64,000 nt of DNA, from assembly GCA_964601225.1 (NCBI GenBank), contig CAZRMM010000004.1:1-64000 (forward strand). Reading direction: 5' to 3'. How positions within the stretch are numbered: position 1 is the stretch's first letter; each line of letters opens with the position of its first letter. Position numbers and translations under genes: made by a program. Below, one piece after another: positions 50,307 through 61,325 of this stretch. A model generated the notes under the pieces. It saw nothing but the letters and a program-made list of their open reading frames with translations, searched no databases and had not been told where the DNA came from. The DNA comes from CAYRGC01 sp964601225. GTDB taxonomy: Bacteria; Patescibacteriota; Gracilibacteria; Peribacterales; Peribacteraceae.

Positions 50307-50651
50307 ATGGCCTCCGTTGACCCGAAATCGGTGAAGCTCGCCGTTAAAATTGAGCCACTCGGCGACCGCGTGGTCGTCATGCCCGTTCCAAAAGAGCAAA
50401 CGACGAAATCCGGCATTGTCATTCCGGAAACCGCCTCCGGTGAAAAGCCCCAGGAGGGCGTTGTCCTCGCGCTTGGACGCGGCGGCGTCGGCAAGGACAC
50501 GGCAAATCCGACTGAATTCTTGAAAGTCGGTGACCGCGTACTCTTCGGACGCTACGCCGGAGATGACGTCAAACTGAAAGACACCGATGGAAAAGACGTC
50601 GAAGTAAAAGTTCTTCACCTCGATTCCGTCCTCGGCAAGCTCGCAGCCTAA
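50307..50651 (+). CDS. groES: Co-chaperonin GroES
   Basis: A 114-aa cap of the GroEL chamber. IEPLGDRVVVMPVPKEQTTK at the start, the mobile loop region TKSGIVIPETASGEKPQEG, and the C-terminal strand KVLHLDSVLG are typical. It is slightly longer than the usual 95-100 residues at the N-terminus. First gene of the CIRCE-controlled operon; groEL follows after 32 bp. Confidence 0.96.
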   Translation: MASVDPKSVKLAVKIEPLGDRVVVMPVPKEQTTKSGIVIPETASGEKPQEGVVLALGRGGVGKDTANPTEFLKVGDRVLFGRYAGDDVKLKDTDGKDVEVKVLHLDSVLGKLAA

Positions 50652-50683
50652 CCCCCTTTCGATCCCTTTCCCCATTTTGAACC

Positions 50684-52324
<1,641 letters not shown>

Positions 52325-52341
52325 AAAATAGGAAATGAAGA

Positions 52342-52368
52342 ACCGCTCGGGAAACCGGGCGGTTTTTT
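52342..52368 (+). terminator. Rho-independent terminator of groESL
   Basis: ACCGCTCGG pairs with CCGGGCGGT (one T-G wobble) around a GAAA loop, followed by six T. The stem is 9 bp. Confidence 0.92.
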
Positions 52369-52391
52369 CATAGTGTAAAAAATATGTCATG

Positions 52392-52421
52392 TATACTTCC
52401 CATTGCGATCCTCGGATCGCA
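52392..52421 (+). promoter_or_regulatory. -10 box followed by a 5'-terminal hairpin
   Basis: TATACT (52392-52397) places the expected transcription start near 52404, exactly where an 8-bp hairpin begins (TGCGATCC, TC, GGATCGCA; 52404-52421). The mRNA of the 55-aa protein would therefore start with a stem-loop. A purine-rich AGAGG stretch follows before the ATG, a possible ribosome binding site, unlike the leaderless genes around. Confidence 0.6.
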
Positions 52422-52438
52422 GAAAAGAGGTACCCGTT

Positions 52439-52606
52439 ATGCCTGACCGCGCACTGATCGCGTTCGGCTTCGCGGGGGTGCAGGTCGCTTCCGGTCTCAT
52501 TCTGTGGGCCATCGATGGCCCGGACTGGAAGAAATTCTGCGCCGCGAAGGGCGCCACGGCTCTCGTCATGGCCGCCTTCGGAGCAGCCTGCTGGCTGTTC
52601 CAGTGA
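52439..52606 (+). CDS. 55-aa small membrane protein
   Basis: Two hydrophobic helices: ALIAFGFAGVQVASGLILWA and ATALVMAAFGAACWLF, joined by a short polar loop (DGPDWKKFCAAKG). No family recognised. The gene is bounded by a 5' hairpin, a plausible ribosome binding site (AGAGG, 9-10 nt before the ATG) and a strong terminator, so it looks like an independent, stable transcript. Confidence 0.7.
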   Translation: MPDRALIAFGFAGVQVASGLILWAIDGPDWKKFCAAKGATALVMAAFGAACWLFQ

Positions 52607-52615
52607 TGTCTCCTC

Positions 52616-52646
52616 GGGCCGGCGCAGCGCGCCGGCCCACTTTTTT
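52616..52646 (+). terminator. Strong rho-independent terminator after the 55-aa gene
   Basis: A perfect 10-bp GC stem (GGGCCGGCGC and GCGCCGGCCC) around an AGC loop, then AC and six T. Confidence 0.93.
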
Positions 52647-52649
52647 CCT

Positions 52650-53093
52650 TCACGACGCCAGCGTCTTCTTCGCGTCGCTCTTTCGCTTCCGCGAATCGAT
52701 CATGCCGTGACTGTCGGCGTCCGGGATCGGTTGAAGGGCGGCCCGCACGAGCCGCACGATCTCCTGCATCTGGGCCTCGATCAAGTCGGGGCGAGCGATA
52801 TTCGCCGACGTTCGCACGAATGTCGCGATGGCATCGATGCGCGTGATTACCGGGTACTTTTTCGAAAGGATCTGCAGAACGCGAGGAAAGCAAGATTGGT
52901 CGTACCCGTGTCGCGCGAAAATCTCGGCAAGGTGGCGTTCGACCGACGGGAAATGCCGGAGCGCTTCCGCAAGATCGCGCCGGGCAGCCGCATTCTCCTC
53001 CGTCAGCAGCTGCAAGACGCCGGACGGATTGTTGAGGTAATCCGCCAAAAGTTTGCTCGCATCCGGTGGTTCCCTGGCAACGATTCGGTTCAT
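52650..53093 (-). CDS. 147-aa helical protein of unknown function
   Basis: An all-helical, charged protein without signal peptide. Blocks LADYLNNPSGVLQLLTEENA and VERHLAEIFARHGYDQSCFP suggest an alpha-helical bundle. No family recognised. Codon usage and base composition match the genome. It is divergent from the His-rich gene. Confidence 0.55.
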   Translation of the reverse strand: MNRIVAREPPDASKLLADYLNNPSGVLQLLTEENAAARRDLAEALRHFPSVERHLAEIFARHGYDQSCFPRVLQILSKKYPVITRIDAIATFVRTSANIARPDLIEAQMQEIVRLVRAALQPIPDADSHGMIDSRKRKSDAKKTLAS

Positions 53094-53246
53094 GGGAACG
53101 TTTTAGCCGAGTTATCGCCGAGGATCGAGAACTTTTGGGCTCAAGGGAAACGATTCCGCTATTTCTTTGAGAAAATCACCGGCCAATCCTTGAATCGCCC
53201 GAAAAAACACTGTAGTACGATCCCCCTCTTCTTTCCGAGGGTCACC

Positions 53247-54323
53247 ATGAAAACCAACCGATTCCTTCCCCGGCTCGAACAACTCGGCGAGCGCATCGCG
53301 CCGAGCGTGACGCCTCTCTCAAAGCCCGAAACGGCGGTCGTGGCGGAGGTCCGCACGTCTGTCGAACAAACGCTCATCGTCGACGCAGACGCTCACGCCG
53401 GTTCCGAGGAAACGGCGACTGAACGCGGAGAACACGCGGAAGCGATCGAAGGCCCCTCGTATACCGTCACCATGGGGCAACGCGGCATGCTGCATTTGCA
53501 GTTCTCGCACCTTCCCGAGCACACGCGACTCGCTGTTCAAATGCCGACCGGCTCGTACACGGTGACGCTGCGCGGCGACGATTCCCTCGATCTTCCGATG
53601 ACACCGGGACTACAGGCGACGCTTCTCATGGACGGGGAAAAATTGACGATGGATCTCTCGCCCGACGGCAAGCCTCACGACGTCGAGAAGGAGGTGGAGG
53701 AGATCAAGCGGCGGGACGAAGAATTGGAAGGACTCCACGGCGAGGCGGAGTTGGAGGAAAAAGAAGAGGAGGAGCGCGAGCGAGCCGCCGAGGAAGTGGC
53801 TCGCAGCCAGGAAGAGGCCGCGGAAGCGGCACGAGAGGCGGCGGAGCATCTGGAGCACCTTGCGCACGCCCATCACCACCATCATCCGCACCACGAGCAC
53901 AAGCACGAGCACCACGAGCACGAAGAAAGCCGCGAGGAGGAAGCGAGTCCCGCCGAATTGGAGCGCGAGACTGACGAGCTCTTCGAGCTCTTCACCCACG
54001 GGCGATCGCATGGCAACGCCCGCGAGGCCGCTCAACGCTTCAAAAAGCAGGCAGAGCACGAAAGGCACGAACTGGAGCATCGTCTGCGGCACGCCTACGA
54101 GCCCGTCGAGCGCGCGTACGTGCGCTACCTCCGCGAGCGGATCGAGCGCCTCGAGCGCGTGATTCACGACGCGGAGCATTACATCCAGGAACTCGAGCGT
54201 CACGAGGCGCCGGGACGACGCGGCGAGCCGCAACCGGAGCAACGCGATGAGGACGCCCCGGTCGCGCCCGTCGAGGTCGACTCGGGCGAGCCAGAGGAGT
54301 CGCTCGCGGCAACGGATGTCTGA
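53247..54323 (+). CDS. Histidine-rich coiled-coil protein with an LEPR-like N-terminus
   Basis: A 358-aa protein. Residues 8-20 (PRLEQLGERIAPS) resemble the PRLEALEDRxxPS lead found at the start of many planctomycete extracellular proteins. A small beta domain (residues 70-140) is followed by a Glu-rich coiled coil, a His cluster at residues 201-226 (17 His in 26), and a second charged coiled coil to residue 325. Metal binding by the His cluster is likely in vitro but the role is unknown. Possible GAGG ribosome binding site 7-10 nt before the ATG. Confidence 0.75.
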   Translation: MKTNRFLPRLEQLGERIAPSVTPLSKPETAVVAEVRTSVEQTLIVDADAHAGSEETATERGEHAEAIEGPSYTVTMGQRGMLHLQFSHLPEHTRLAVQMPTGSYTVTLRGDDSLDLPMTPGLQATLLMDGEKLTMDLSPDGKPHDVEKEVEEIKRRDEELEGLHGEAELEEKEEEERERAAEEVARSQEEAAEAAREAAEHLEHLAHAHHHHHPHHEHKHEHHEHEESREEEASPAELERETDELFELFTHGRSHGNAREAAQRFKKQAEHERHELEHRLRHAYEPVERAYVRYLRERIERLERVIHDAEHYIQELERHEAPGRRGEPQPEQRDEDAPVAPVEVDSGEPEESLAATDV

Positions 54324-54363
54324 ACCGCTCGCCAGGACGGCCAGAGATCTTTAGACTCCGGTC

Positions 54364-54957
54364 ATGCCAGGATTCTTCATCGTTCTCGACGGACCCGACG
54401 GCTCGGGAACGACCACTCAAGCGGAATTCCTCGCGGAGAAGCTTCGCGCCGAGGGTAAGGATGTCGTGCTCACGGCCGAGCCGACAGACGGAGAGATTGG
54501 CAAGGGTATCCGCTACTGGCTCAAGAACAACACTCTGCCCCCGGATGCCTTACAGCTCCTCTTCACCGCGGACCGGGCGGACCACGTGGCGCGCGTCATC
54601 GCGCCCGCTCTCAAGGCCGGAAAAATCGTCGTCTGCGACCGCTACGTTCCATCCACGCTGATCTACGGGGCCATGCAGGGAATCCCGATGTCGTGGCTCC
54701 AGGCTGCGAACGATCAGTTCCCCAAGCCCGATCTTCTCTTTTTCACGTTGCCCCCGCTCGAAGTTTCGCTCAAGCGCTTGCAAAAACGCCAGAACAAGGA
54801 GTTCTTCGAGACGGACGGCATTCAAACGCAGCTGCACAAGCTCTACGTCACATACGCCTCCACGATCAAGCCGGACACGATCGTCATCGACACCTCGGGC
54901 GAGAAACAGGCGACGGCGAAGATTGTGTACGACGCCGTCAAGGCGAAGATGGCCTGA
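54364..54957 (+). CDS. tmk: Thymidylate kinase
   Basis: Phosphorylates dTMP to dTDP. The 197-aa protein has the P-loop FIVLDGPDGSGTTT (Thr-rich, as in archaeal-type and CPR forms), AEPTDGEIG, the DRYVPSTLIYG motif and the LID region KRLQKRQNKEFFETDG. A TAGACT box ends exactly 6 nt before the ATG. Next to the SLH/beta-propeller gene. Confidence 0.94.
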   Translation: MPGFFIVLDGPDGSGTTTQAEFLAEKLRAEGKDVVLTAEPTDGEIGKGIRYWLKNNTLPPDALQLLFTADRADHVARVIAPALKAGKIVVCDRYVPSTLIYGAMQGIPMSWLQAANDQFPKPDLLFFTLPPLEVSLKRLQKRQNKEFFETDGIQTQLHKLYVTYASTIKPDTIVIDTSGEKQATAKIVYDAVKAKMA

Positions 54958-55020
54958 GACGTTGTAACCCGGAGCATCTTCCTGCGTAGTAGAGGGAGTA
55001 CACCGTTACCCTCCCCTTCT

Positions 55021-57672
55021 ATGTCGTTCCGCTTCCGCATGGGAGCCGCCGCGAGCGCGTTCGCGTTCGCTGCAACGTTGCTTCCTCTTCCTCGGCTCGT
55101 CTCGGCCGAGTCGTTCCGCGACGTCACGGGGTCCCCGTACGCCGAGGCCATCGCCTCGCTCCAATCCAAGGGCATCATCAAGGGATATCCCGACGGGACG
55201 TTCCGTCCGAACGCGCTCGTCAACCGGGCGGAGTTTCTGAAGATCATCCTCGAGGCCCGCGGCATGAAGAACGGGATCACCCCGACCAACTGCTTCCCGG
55301 ACGTCGGTAACGACGACTGGTTCGCGATCTACGTCTGCGCGGCCAAGCAGGAGGAGATCGTCGGAGGCTATCCCGACGGCACCTTCAAGCCGGAGCAGGA
55401 CATCGCCTTCACGGAGGCGTCGAAGATCCTTTCACTCGCCTACAAGCAGCAGATCCAACAGAACGGCAACGAATGGTACGAGGGCTATGTCCTCGCGATC
55501 GAAGGATCGAAAGCCATCCCCACGAGCGTGAACGCCCTCGATGCCAAGCTCACGCGCGGCGAGATGGCCGAAATGATGTGGCGGCTGAGCGAGGGCAGAA
55601 CGGATCGGCCGACAAAGGGCTACCTCAATGTGAAGAACCCCTCCCTCACGATCAATACCGCCTCCGATGCCGTCCAGACGGCGACCTCGTGCACGGATCT
55701 CGCGGCCTTCGCCGCGCAGGCCCAAATTCTCAATCGCGGGATGGACATGTACTACGAGAAGTCCGGCGGCATCCCCACGCCGATGGCCGCCCCGGCCGGC
55801 AACGCCGAGGCAGGGCTCCGCGACCAAACAATCATGCAATCCGGTGCGACCGACGATCACTCCACGACGAACGTGCAGGTGGAAGGCGTGGACGAAGGCG
55901 ACATCGTGAAAACGGACGGCAAGAACGTCTACGTTCTGAGCCAGAACGTAGTCCGGATCGTAAAGGTGAATCCGGGAACGGCGTTGCAGAAGCTCTCCGA
56001 GATCGCCCTGAACCCCGAGCTCACGAAAACCACGAACGGCAGCGACGAATCCTGGAGCATGTCCGGCGGCTTCCAGCCGACCGACCTCTATGTCGACGGC
56101 GGCAGGCTCGTGGTGCTCGGCACCGAGTATCGTTCCGGTCCGTCTCCGCTCATGGAGAAGCGCGCCGCGACGGACGCCCGCATGATCTGGCCGCCCTACT
56201 ACGGATACAACCGCGTGACGGTGAAGATCTACGACGTTTCCGACGCGTCCAAGCCGACGCTCGTCCGCACGGTGGGCTTCGACGGCTCGGCCGTGACCTC
56301 GCGCAAGATCGGCGACAAGTTCTACCTCGTGCTCAATTCCCCGATGAACGGATTCTCAGGCGACGTCCGGATCATGCAGGGAGCAACGGAATCGCAGCTC
56401 GTCCCGCAGATGAACGATTCGGCCCGCGGCGCCGCCGACATGGCCGTGGTCCCGTGCTCGCGCATCGCCGTCATGCCCCGCGTTCCCTCGCCGCAATACC
56501 TCATCGTCGCCGTCATCCCCGTCTCGGACGTGAAAGCCGAGGTGAAGACGGCCGTGACCCTGGGCGACGCGCAGAACGTCTACATGTCGACCGAGAACCT
56601 CTACGTCGCCTCGGTCGACTACCGCTACAACTGGATCCGTCCGGACATCGTGATGGAGGGCGGCGCGTCCGACACGCCGTCGTACCCGACGGAGACCACG
56701 CGTCTGTACCGCTTCCGCGTCACGGGTTCCGGTATCGAATTCGAGAGGCAGGGCGGCGTGCCGGGCCATATTCTCAACCAATTCTCCATGGACGAGAACG
56801 CGAAGGGCTTCCGCATCGCGACGACGACGAGCCCGAACTGGTCCGACGAGCATTCGAAGTCTCGTAACGCCCTCTACACGCTGACACGCGACTTCGTACC
56901 GCTCGGAAAAATCGAAGGCATCGCTCCCGGCGAGAGCATCTACTCCGCGCGTTTCATGGGTGACCGCGCCTACCTCGTCACCTTCAAGCAGGTCGATCCG
57001 TTCTTCGTGATCGACACTGCGGATATGAAAAACCCGAAGATCCTCGGTCAGCTCAAGATTCCCGGCTACAGCAACTACCTGCATCCTATCGATGACACGC
57101 ACGTCCTTGGTATCGGCAAGGACGTCGATGAATCCATCGACGCGGACAAAGTGCACAGCAGCGATGCCGTCTACTACACGGCGATCCAGGGCGTAAAACT
57201 CGCGGTGTTCGACGTCACCACCGTCTCGTCCCCGAAGGAAATGTGGAAGGAGGTCGTCGGCGACCGCGGCTCGGTGACGCCGGTGGAGCAGAATCACAAG
57301 GCCCTGCTCTACGAACCGTCACGCAATCTCCTCGTCCTCCCGATGCTCGTCACGAAGCGACTGTCTGGCACGCCGAAGAGCGCCGACGGCAACCCCGTCT
57401 TCCAGGGCGCGTACGTCTACGACCTCTCCGTGAGCGGCGGGTTCAAACTCAAGGGTACGATCACGCACTACGCCGACGACCAGGATTTCCTCAAGTCCGG
57501 CAGCTACTGGTACGGCGGCCCACGTGATGTCCAAAGGATCGTCCGCATCGGCGAATCGCTCGTCACGATCGGCGACAGCGAAATCCGCTCGACCGCCCTT
57601 TCCTCCATGAAGCAGGAAAGCGCTGTAACATTCGAAGTGCAGGACAATCCGAGTGGTCCGATCATGTATTGA
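55021..57672 (+). CDS. Secreted protein with SLH repeats and a C-terminal beta-propeller
   Basis: An 883-aa protein with signal peptide (cleavage near VSAE, residue 29). Three SLH repeats span about residues 30-195 (FRDVTGSPYAEAIASLQSKG, GIIKGYPDGTFRPN, and IVGGYPDGTFKPE). After a linker the 'Beta_propel' signature TTNVQVEGVDEGDIVKTDG opens a large repeat domain to the C-terminus. Likely anchored to a wall polymer with an exposed propeller. The third SLH protein in the window. A terminator follows. Confidence 0.9.
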   Translation: MSFRFRMGAAASAFAFAATLLPLPRLVSAESFRDVTGSPYAEAIASLQSKGIIKGYPDGTFRPNALVNRAEFLKIILEARGMKNGITPTNCFPDVGNDDWFAIYVCAAKQEEIVGGYPDGTFKPEQDIAFTEASKILSLAYKQQIQQNGNEWYEGYVLAIEGSKAIPTSVNALDAKLTRGEMAEMMWRLSEGRTDRPTKGYLNVKNPSLTINTASDAVQTATSCTDLAAFAAQAQILNRGMDMYYEKSGGIPTPMAAPAGNAEAGLRDQTIMQSGATDDHSTTNVQVEGVDEGDIVKTDGKNVYVLSQNVVRIVKVNPGTALQKLSEIALNPELTKTTNGSDESWSMSGGFQPTDLYVDGGRLVVLGTEYRSGPSPLMEKRAATDARMIWPPYYGYNRVTVKIYDVSDASKPTLVRTVGFDGSAVTSRKIGDKFYLVLNSPMNGFSGDVRIMQGATESQLVPQMNDSARGAADMAVVPCSRIAVMPRVPSPQYLIVAVIPVSDVKAEVKTAVTLGDAQNVYMSTENLYVASVDYRYNWIRPDIVMEGGASDTPSYPTETTRLYRFRVTGSGIEFERQGGVPGHILNQFSMDENAKGFRIATTTSPNWSDEHSKSRNALYTLTRDFVPLGKIEGIAPGESIYSARFMGDRAYLVTFKQVDPFFVIDTADMKNPKILGQLKIPGYSNYLHPIDDTHVLGIGKDVDESIDADKVHSSDAVYYTAIQGVKLAVFDVTTVSSPKEMWKEVVGDRGSVTPVEQNHKALLYEPSRNLLVLPMLVTKRLSGTPKSADGNPVFQGAYVYDLSVSGGFKLKGTITHYADDQDFLKSGSYWYGGPRDVQRIVRIGESLVTIGDSEIRSTALSSMKQESAVTFEVQDNPSGPIMY

Positions 57673-57694
57673 TTTGAAGCCGAAAGTCGGAAGA

Positions 57695-57718
57695 AGGCAG
57701 GGAATCCCCTGCCTTTTT
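57695..57718 (+). terminator. Rho-independent terminator
   Basis: A perfect 8-bp stem (AGGCAGGG and CCCTGCCT) with loop AATC, ending in a run of five T. Follows the SLH/beta-propeller gene by 22 bp. Confidence 0.85.
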
Positions 57719-57770
57719 CGTCGATGAAGACAGGCGTGAGTTTTACGGCCGGCTCCGGTATCCTGCGTGC

Positions 57771-58637
57771 ATGACGGCAACACTCCTCAGCGGCAAGGAC
57801 GTTTCCGCAGCGCTGCTCGATGCCCTCAAGATCAAGGTAAAAAAACTCGACCCCAAGCTCGTCGTGGTGCAGGTAGGAGACGATCCGGCGAGTTCAAGCT
57901 ACATCAAGCAGAAAATGGCGAGCTGCGAACAAGTGGGAATGAGGCACGTGCATATCCATCTTTCGGAAAAGACGACACGAGAAGAGCTTTTCGATCTCAT
58001 TCACGAACTCAACGAGGACCCGGACGTCACGGGCTTCATCGTCCAATTGCCGCTGCCAAAACATCTTCAGGAATACGTGAACGACGTGATTGAAGCGATC
58101 CATCCGCTGAAAGATGTCGACGGGTTCGGTGCAAAAAATCTCGGTGAAGTCTTCCTTTCCGCTGAACGCGAAATGCTTCCCCCTGCGACGCCCTCCGGAG
58201 TCATCGCGATGCTCGAACACTACAAAATCGGCGTTTCCGGCAAGCACGTCGTGATCGTCGGAAAGAGCAACATCGTAGGAAAGCCCCTCGCCGTCATGCT
58301 TCTCAACCGAGCTGCGACAGTCAGCGTTTGCCACAGCAAGACACCGGACCTCGGCGGAATGACTCGGCAAGCAGACATACTCGTTGTCGCCGCCGGCAAA
58401 GCGAATCTCATCACGAATGACATGGTGAAAGCCGGCGCTGTCGTCATCGACGTTGGCATGAACCGCGTCGACGGGAAGCTCCGAGGAGACGTCGATTTTG
58501 ATACGGTGAAAGACATTGCCTCCGCCATCACTCCGGTGCCCGGAGGTGTGGGGCCCCTGACCGTCGCAAGTCTCTTAAGAAATTGCGTTCGAGCAAGAGA
58601 ATTGCAGCTAAATCGGAAAATGGACATAAATAGGTAA
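57771..58637 (+). CDS. folD: Methylenetetrahydrofolate dehydrogenase/cyclohydrolase FolD
   Basis: Interconverts methylene- and formyl-tetrahydrofolate, supplying one-carbon units for purine synthesis. The 288-aa protein has SYIKQKMASCEQVGM with the catalytic Lys, VQLPLPKHL, DVDGFGAKNLG, the NADP site GKSNIVGKPLAVMLL, and PVPGGVGPLTVASLL. A TATCCT box ends exactly 6 nt before the ATG. It lies 1.2 kb from the purF-purD pair. Confidence 0.96.
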   Translation: MTATLLSGKDVSAALLDALKIKVKKLDPKLVVVQVGDDPASSSYIKQKMASCEQVGMRHVHIHLSEKTTREELFDLIHELNEDPDVTGFIVQLPLPKHLQEYVNDVIEAIHPLKDVDGFGAKNLGEVFLSAEREMLPPATPSGVIAMLEHYKIGVSGKHVVIVGKSNIVGKPLAVMLLNRAATVSVCHSKTPDLGGMTRQADILVVAAGKANLITNDMVKAGAVVIDVGMNRVDGKLRGDVDFDTVKDIASAITPVPGGVGPLTVASLLRNCVRARELQLNRKMDINR

Positions 58638-58646
58638 TATGGCACA

Positions 58647-59177
58647 ATGCTTTCGATGCAGGACAGTGAAAAAATCAGCATCGAGCTTGTACTGACGGAC
58701 AATGTCCTGTCGGAAGGCCTCAATGAGGAATTGACGGTTGCCGACGTCTACACTGCGACCTTGAATTCTCTCCGCGCAAACAAGCAGCTCAACATCAAGA
58801 CTCATGCATGGACAACCATTCTTTGTGATTGTCTCGAACAATACGGGGACAATGTTAGTCGCGCGGTAACGATGGCTTCCCGAATCAAACTCCTTACCGA
58901 ACAATACGATCGTCGAGAGGATTTCGATACCGTCATTCTGCATCTCAAGGAAGCGGTCACAGAGTTGGCCACCGAAGCGGCGCTGCGAAATCAGACTCTC
59001 CCCGACGCACTGGGCGGAATACTGCGACGCCGTTATGCTGAATTCTTTTCCCGTCTTCCCGGAACGAATAATTTTAGCGGTGGCGACGCGGTCGGCTTAC
59101 TGATAGCAACGGCGCTCGACGGCGTCGGAACCGGATCGCCGGAAAACGACTGCGTCGTCGACTCCAGTCCTGCTTAG
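58647..59177 (+). CDS. 176-aa protein of unknown function
   Basis: A soluble, helical protein with no recognised motif. It is rich in acidic residues and Leu, with segments like LHLKEAVTELATEAALRNQT. A TAATAT box ends exactly 6 nt before ATG 58647; a second ATG follows 9 bp later. Encoded between folD and a small lipoprotein. Confidence 0.55.
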   Translation: MLSMQDSEKISIELVLTDNVLSEGLNEELTVADVYTATLNSLRANKQLNIKTHAWTTILCDCLEQYGDNVSRAVTMASRIKLLTEQYDRREDFDTVILHLKEAVTELATEAALRNQTLPDALGGILRRRYAEFFSRLPGTNNFSGGDAVGLLIATALDGVGTGSPENDCVVDSSPA

Positions 59178-59258
59178 GAGGACCATGTCTCCTTGCGAAG
59201 GAGATCTGTCCAGGGTGTTGTAGCTGGATCCCTTTTTGAGGAGGTCTATACTGCGACT

Positions 59259-59675
59259 ATGAAGCCACGCTCACTTTTTGCTGGGATTGTCTTTTCCGCA
59301 TTGATGATCGCAGCCTGCTCCAAGTCTGGTCCATCGCCGCAAACGATGAAACCAGTGCTTCCCATCGCAGACAAGGTTCTTGTGGCGAATATCGGAGACA
59401 AAGGCATACGTGACCTGATCATTTCGACGAACGAAGGACAAATTCTTTGGGAAGGCGACCTGTCCGCTTCCCAGCAGATGAGTTTCAGCTTCACGCCTCC
59501 TTCGGACGGCCACTTTGTCATCAAATACGGAGATCAGAAAAGCGATTCGCACGAGCTTCACAAAGGCTACTTCACGCAGAGGGGAGGGTTACTGCATTCG
59601 TTTACCTTCGACGCCAACGGTCTAAAGCAGCGCACGCGCAGGAATACGTCGGTCAGCACGGCTTCGGTGAAATAA
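59259..59675 (+). CDS. Small lipoprotein of unknown function
   Basis: A 138-aa protein: signal and lipobox in FSALMIAACSKSG. The mature part is a beta-rich domain (LIISTNEGQILWEGDLSA, SFSFTPPSDGHFVIKYGDQK). No family recognised. A perfect TATACT box ends exactly 6 nt before ATG 59259, a clear leaderless case. Confidence 0.65.
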   Translation: MKPRSLFAGIVFSALMIAACSKSGPSPQTMKPVLPIADKVLVANIGDKGIRDLIISTNEGQILWEGDLSASQQMSFSFTPPSDGHFVIKYGDQKSDSHELHKGYFTQRGGLLHSFTFDANGLKQRTRRNTSVSTASVK

Positions 59676-59828
59676 GCGACTGTCGGCTTGCCGCAAAAAC
59701 GAACGCGGGTAGAATGCCCCCATGGGAACGTCCTTCCCGCATCTTTCGCTCTTCCCGTCACCGGGTTGGGCCGTGTTTTGCGTTCTCTCTTTAGCCTCTC
59801 AAGCTTCCCCCCGCGCCTAGCGCTTCCC

Positions 59829-61325
59829 ATGTGTGGCATCCTTGCTGTCTCCGGTTTCCGCGACGTCATTCAGGATCTCTATGACGGTCTCATTGTCCTG
59901 CAGCACCGCGGCCAAGACGCGGCGGGTATCGTGACCTTCGACAGTCAATTCCACCTGAAGAAGAGCAACGGCATGGTTCGAGACGTCTTTCATGCCAGCT
60001 CCCTCGCGCGCTTAAAAGGCCCGATGGGCATCGGCCACGTTCGCTATCCGACGGCGGGCTGTTCCAGTGAATTCGAGGCGCAACCGTTCTTCGTTAACTC
60101 TCCGTTCGGCATGGCCCTTGCACACAACGGCAATCTCACGAATGCCGATCAGCTCGCTAAGGAAATTCGCGAACAAGACTATCGCCATTTGAATACTTCC
60201 TCTGATTCGGAAGTCCTTCTCAATGTTCTCTCTCTTGCCTTACGCAAGCAAAAACCGAGCAAGCTCACCGCAAATCATGTTTTTCGTGCCGTAAAGACGG
60301 TATTCCGTCGCTGCAAAGGAGCCTATTCCGCGGTAGCCCTGATCGGCGGGCACGGAATCGTCGGTTTCAGAGATCCGTACGGCATTCGGCCCTTGCAACT
60401 GGGCCGACGACGCTTCGGCATGAAGGAGGAATATATGATCGCGTCCGAAAATACGGTCTTCGAGTCGCTCGACTACGAGTTTGTCCGCGACATTCAGCCC
60501 GGCGAAGCAGTCTTCATCGATCGCCACAATAAACTGCACACGCAGGTCTGCAAGAAAGGGATTCTTTCCCCATGCCTGTTTGAATGGGTGTATTTGGCAG
60601 CACCGGATTCCACGATCGACGGCGTGAACGTCTATAAGGCGCGCGTACGCATGGGAGAGGCCCTTGCCGAAAAAATCCGGGAGAGCGGCATCCACATCGA
60701 TTCCGTAATTCCGATCCCGGACACGGGTAGGCCGGCTGCCGCCGGCTTGGCCGATAAACTGAAGGTTCGCTATCGCGAGGGGTTCGTCAAAAACCGATAC
60801 ATCGGGCGGACGTTCATCATGCCCGGACAAGAGGTTCGCAAACGCAGCCTCAATTTCAAGCTTCACCCGATCGATCTGGAATTTAAAGGGAACAGTGTTC
60901 TTCTTGTCGATGATTCCATTGTTCGCGGGAACACGAGCAAAAAAATTGTGGAGATGGCCCGTAAGGCGGGAGCCAAAAAAGTGTACTTTGCCTCCGCCTC
61001 GCCTCCGATCATCAGTCCCGATCCCTATGGGATCGATCTTCCCACAACGGGCGAGCTTATCGCGTCTAACCACAGCGTCGATGAAATCTGCAAAATGATT
61101 GGCGCCGACGGACTTTTCTACACGTCGATCCAAGACATGCACAACGCCATCCGCGTCGGCAATCCGAAGATTAAACAGTTCAGCGAAGGATGCTTCACGG
61201 GGAAGTACCCCACACCGGAAGTCAATCGCAAGATGCTTATCGATCTCGGTTGCAGCCGCAACAAGACTCGCGACCAGTTTGAGGAGCAAGAACCAAATGC
61301 CGCCACTACGATTCCTCTCGTCTGA
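59829..61325 (+). CDS. purF: Amidophosphoribosyltransferase PurF
   Basis: First committed step of purine synthesis: PRPP plus glutamine to phosphoribosylamine. The 498-aa protein has Cys2 (MCGILAVSG) as the N-terminal nucleophile after Met removal, GHVRYPTAG, ALAHNGNLTN, and the PRPP-binding LLVDDSIVRGNTSKK block. ATG 59829 is set by the required Cys2. The stop overlaps the purD start as TGATG. Confidence 0.96.
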   Translation: MCGILAVSGFRDVIQDLYDGLIVLQHRGQDAAGIVTFDSQFHLKKSNGMVRDVFHASSLARLKGPMGIGHVRYPTAGCSSEFEAQPFFVNSPFGMALAHNGNLTNADQLAKEIREQDYRHLNTSSDSEVLLNVLSLALRKQKPSKLTANHVFRAVKTVFRRCKGAYSAVALIGGHGIVGFRDPYGIRPLQLGRRRFGMKEEYMIASENTVFESLDYEFVRDIQPGEAVFIDRHNKLHTQVCKKGILSPCLFEWVYLAAPDSTIDGVNVYKARVRMGEALAEKIRESGIHIDSVIPIPDTGRPAAAGLADKLKVRYREGFVKNRYIGRTFIMPGQEVRKRSLNFKLHPIDLEFKGNSVLLVDDSIVRGNTSKKIVEMARKAGAKKVYFASASPPIISPDPYGIDLPTTGELIASNHSVDEICKMIGADGLFYTSIQDMHNAIRVGNPKIKQFSEGCFTGKYPTPEVNRKMLIDLGCSRNKTRDQFEEQEPNAATTIPLV

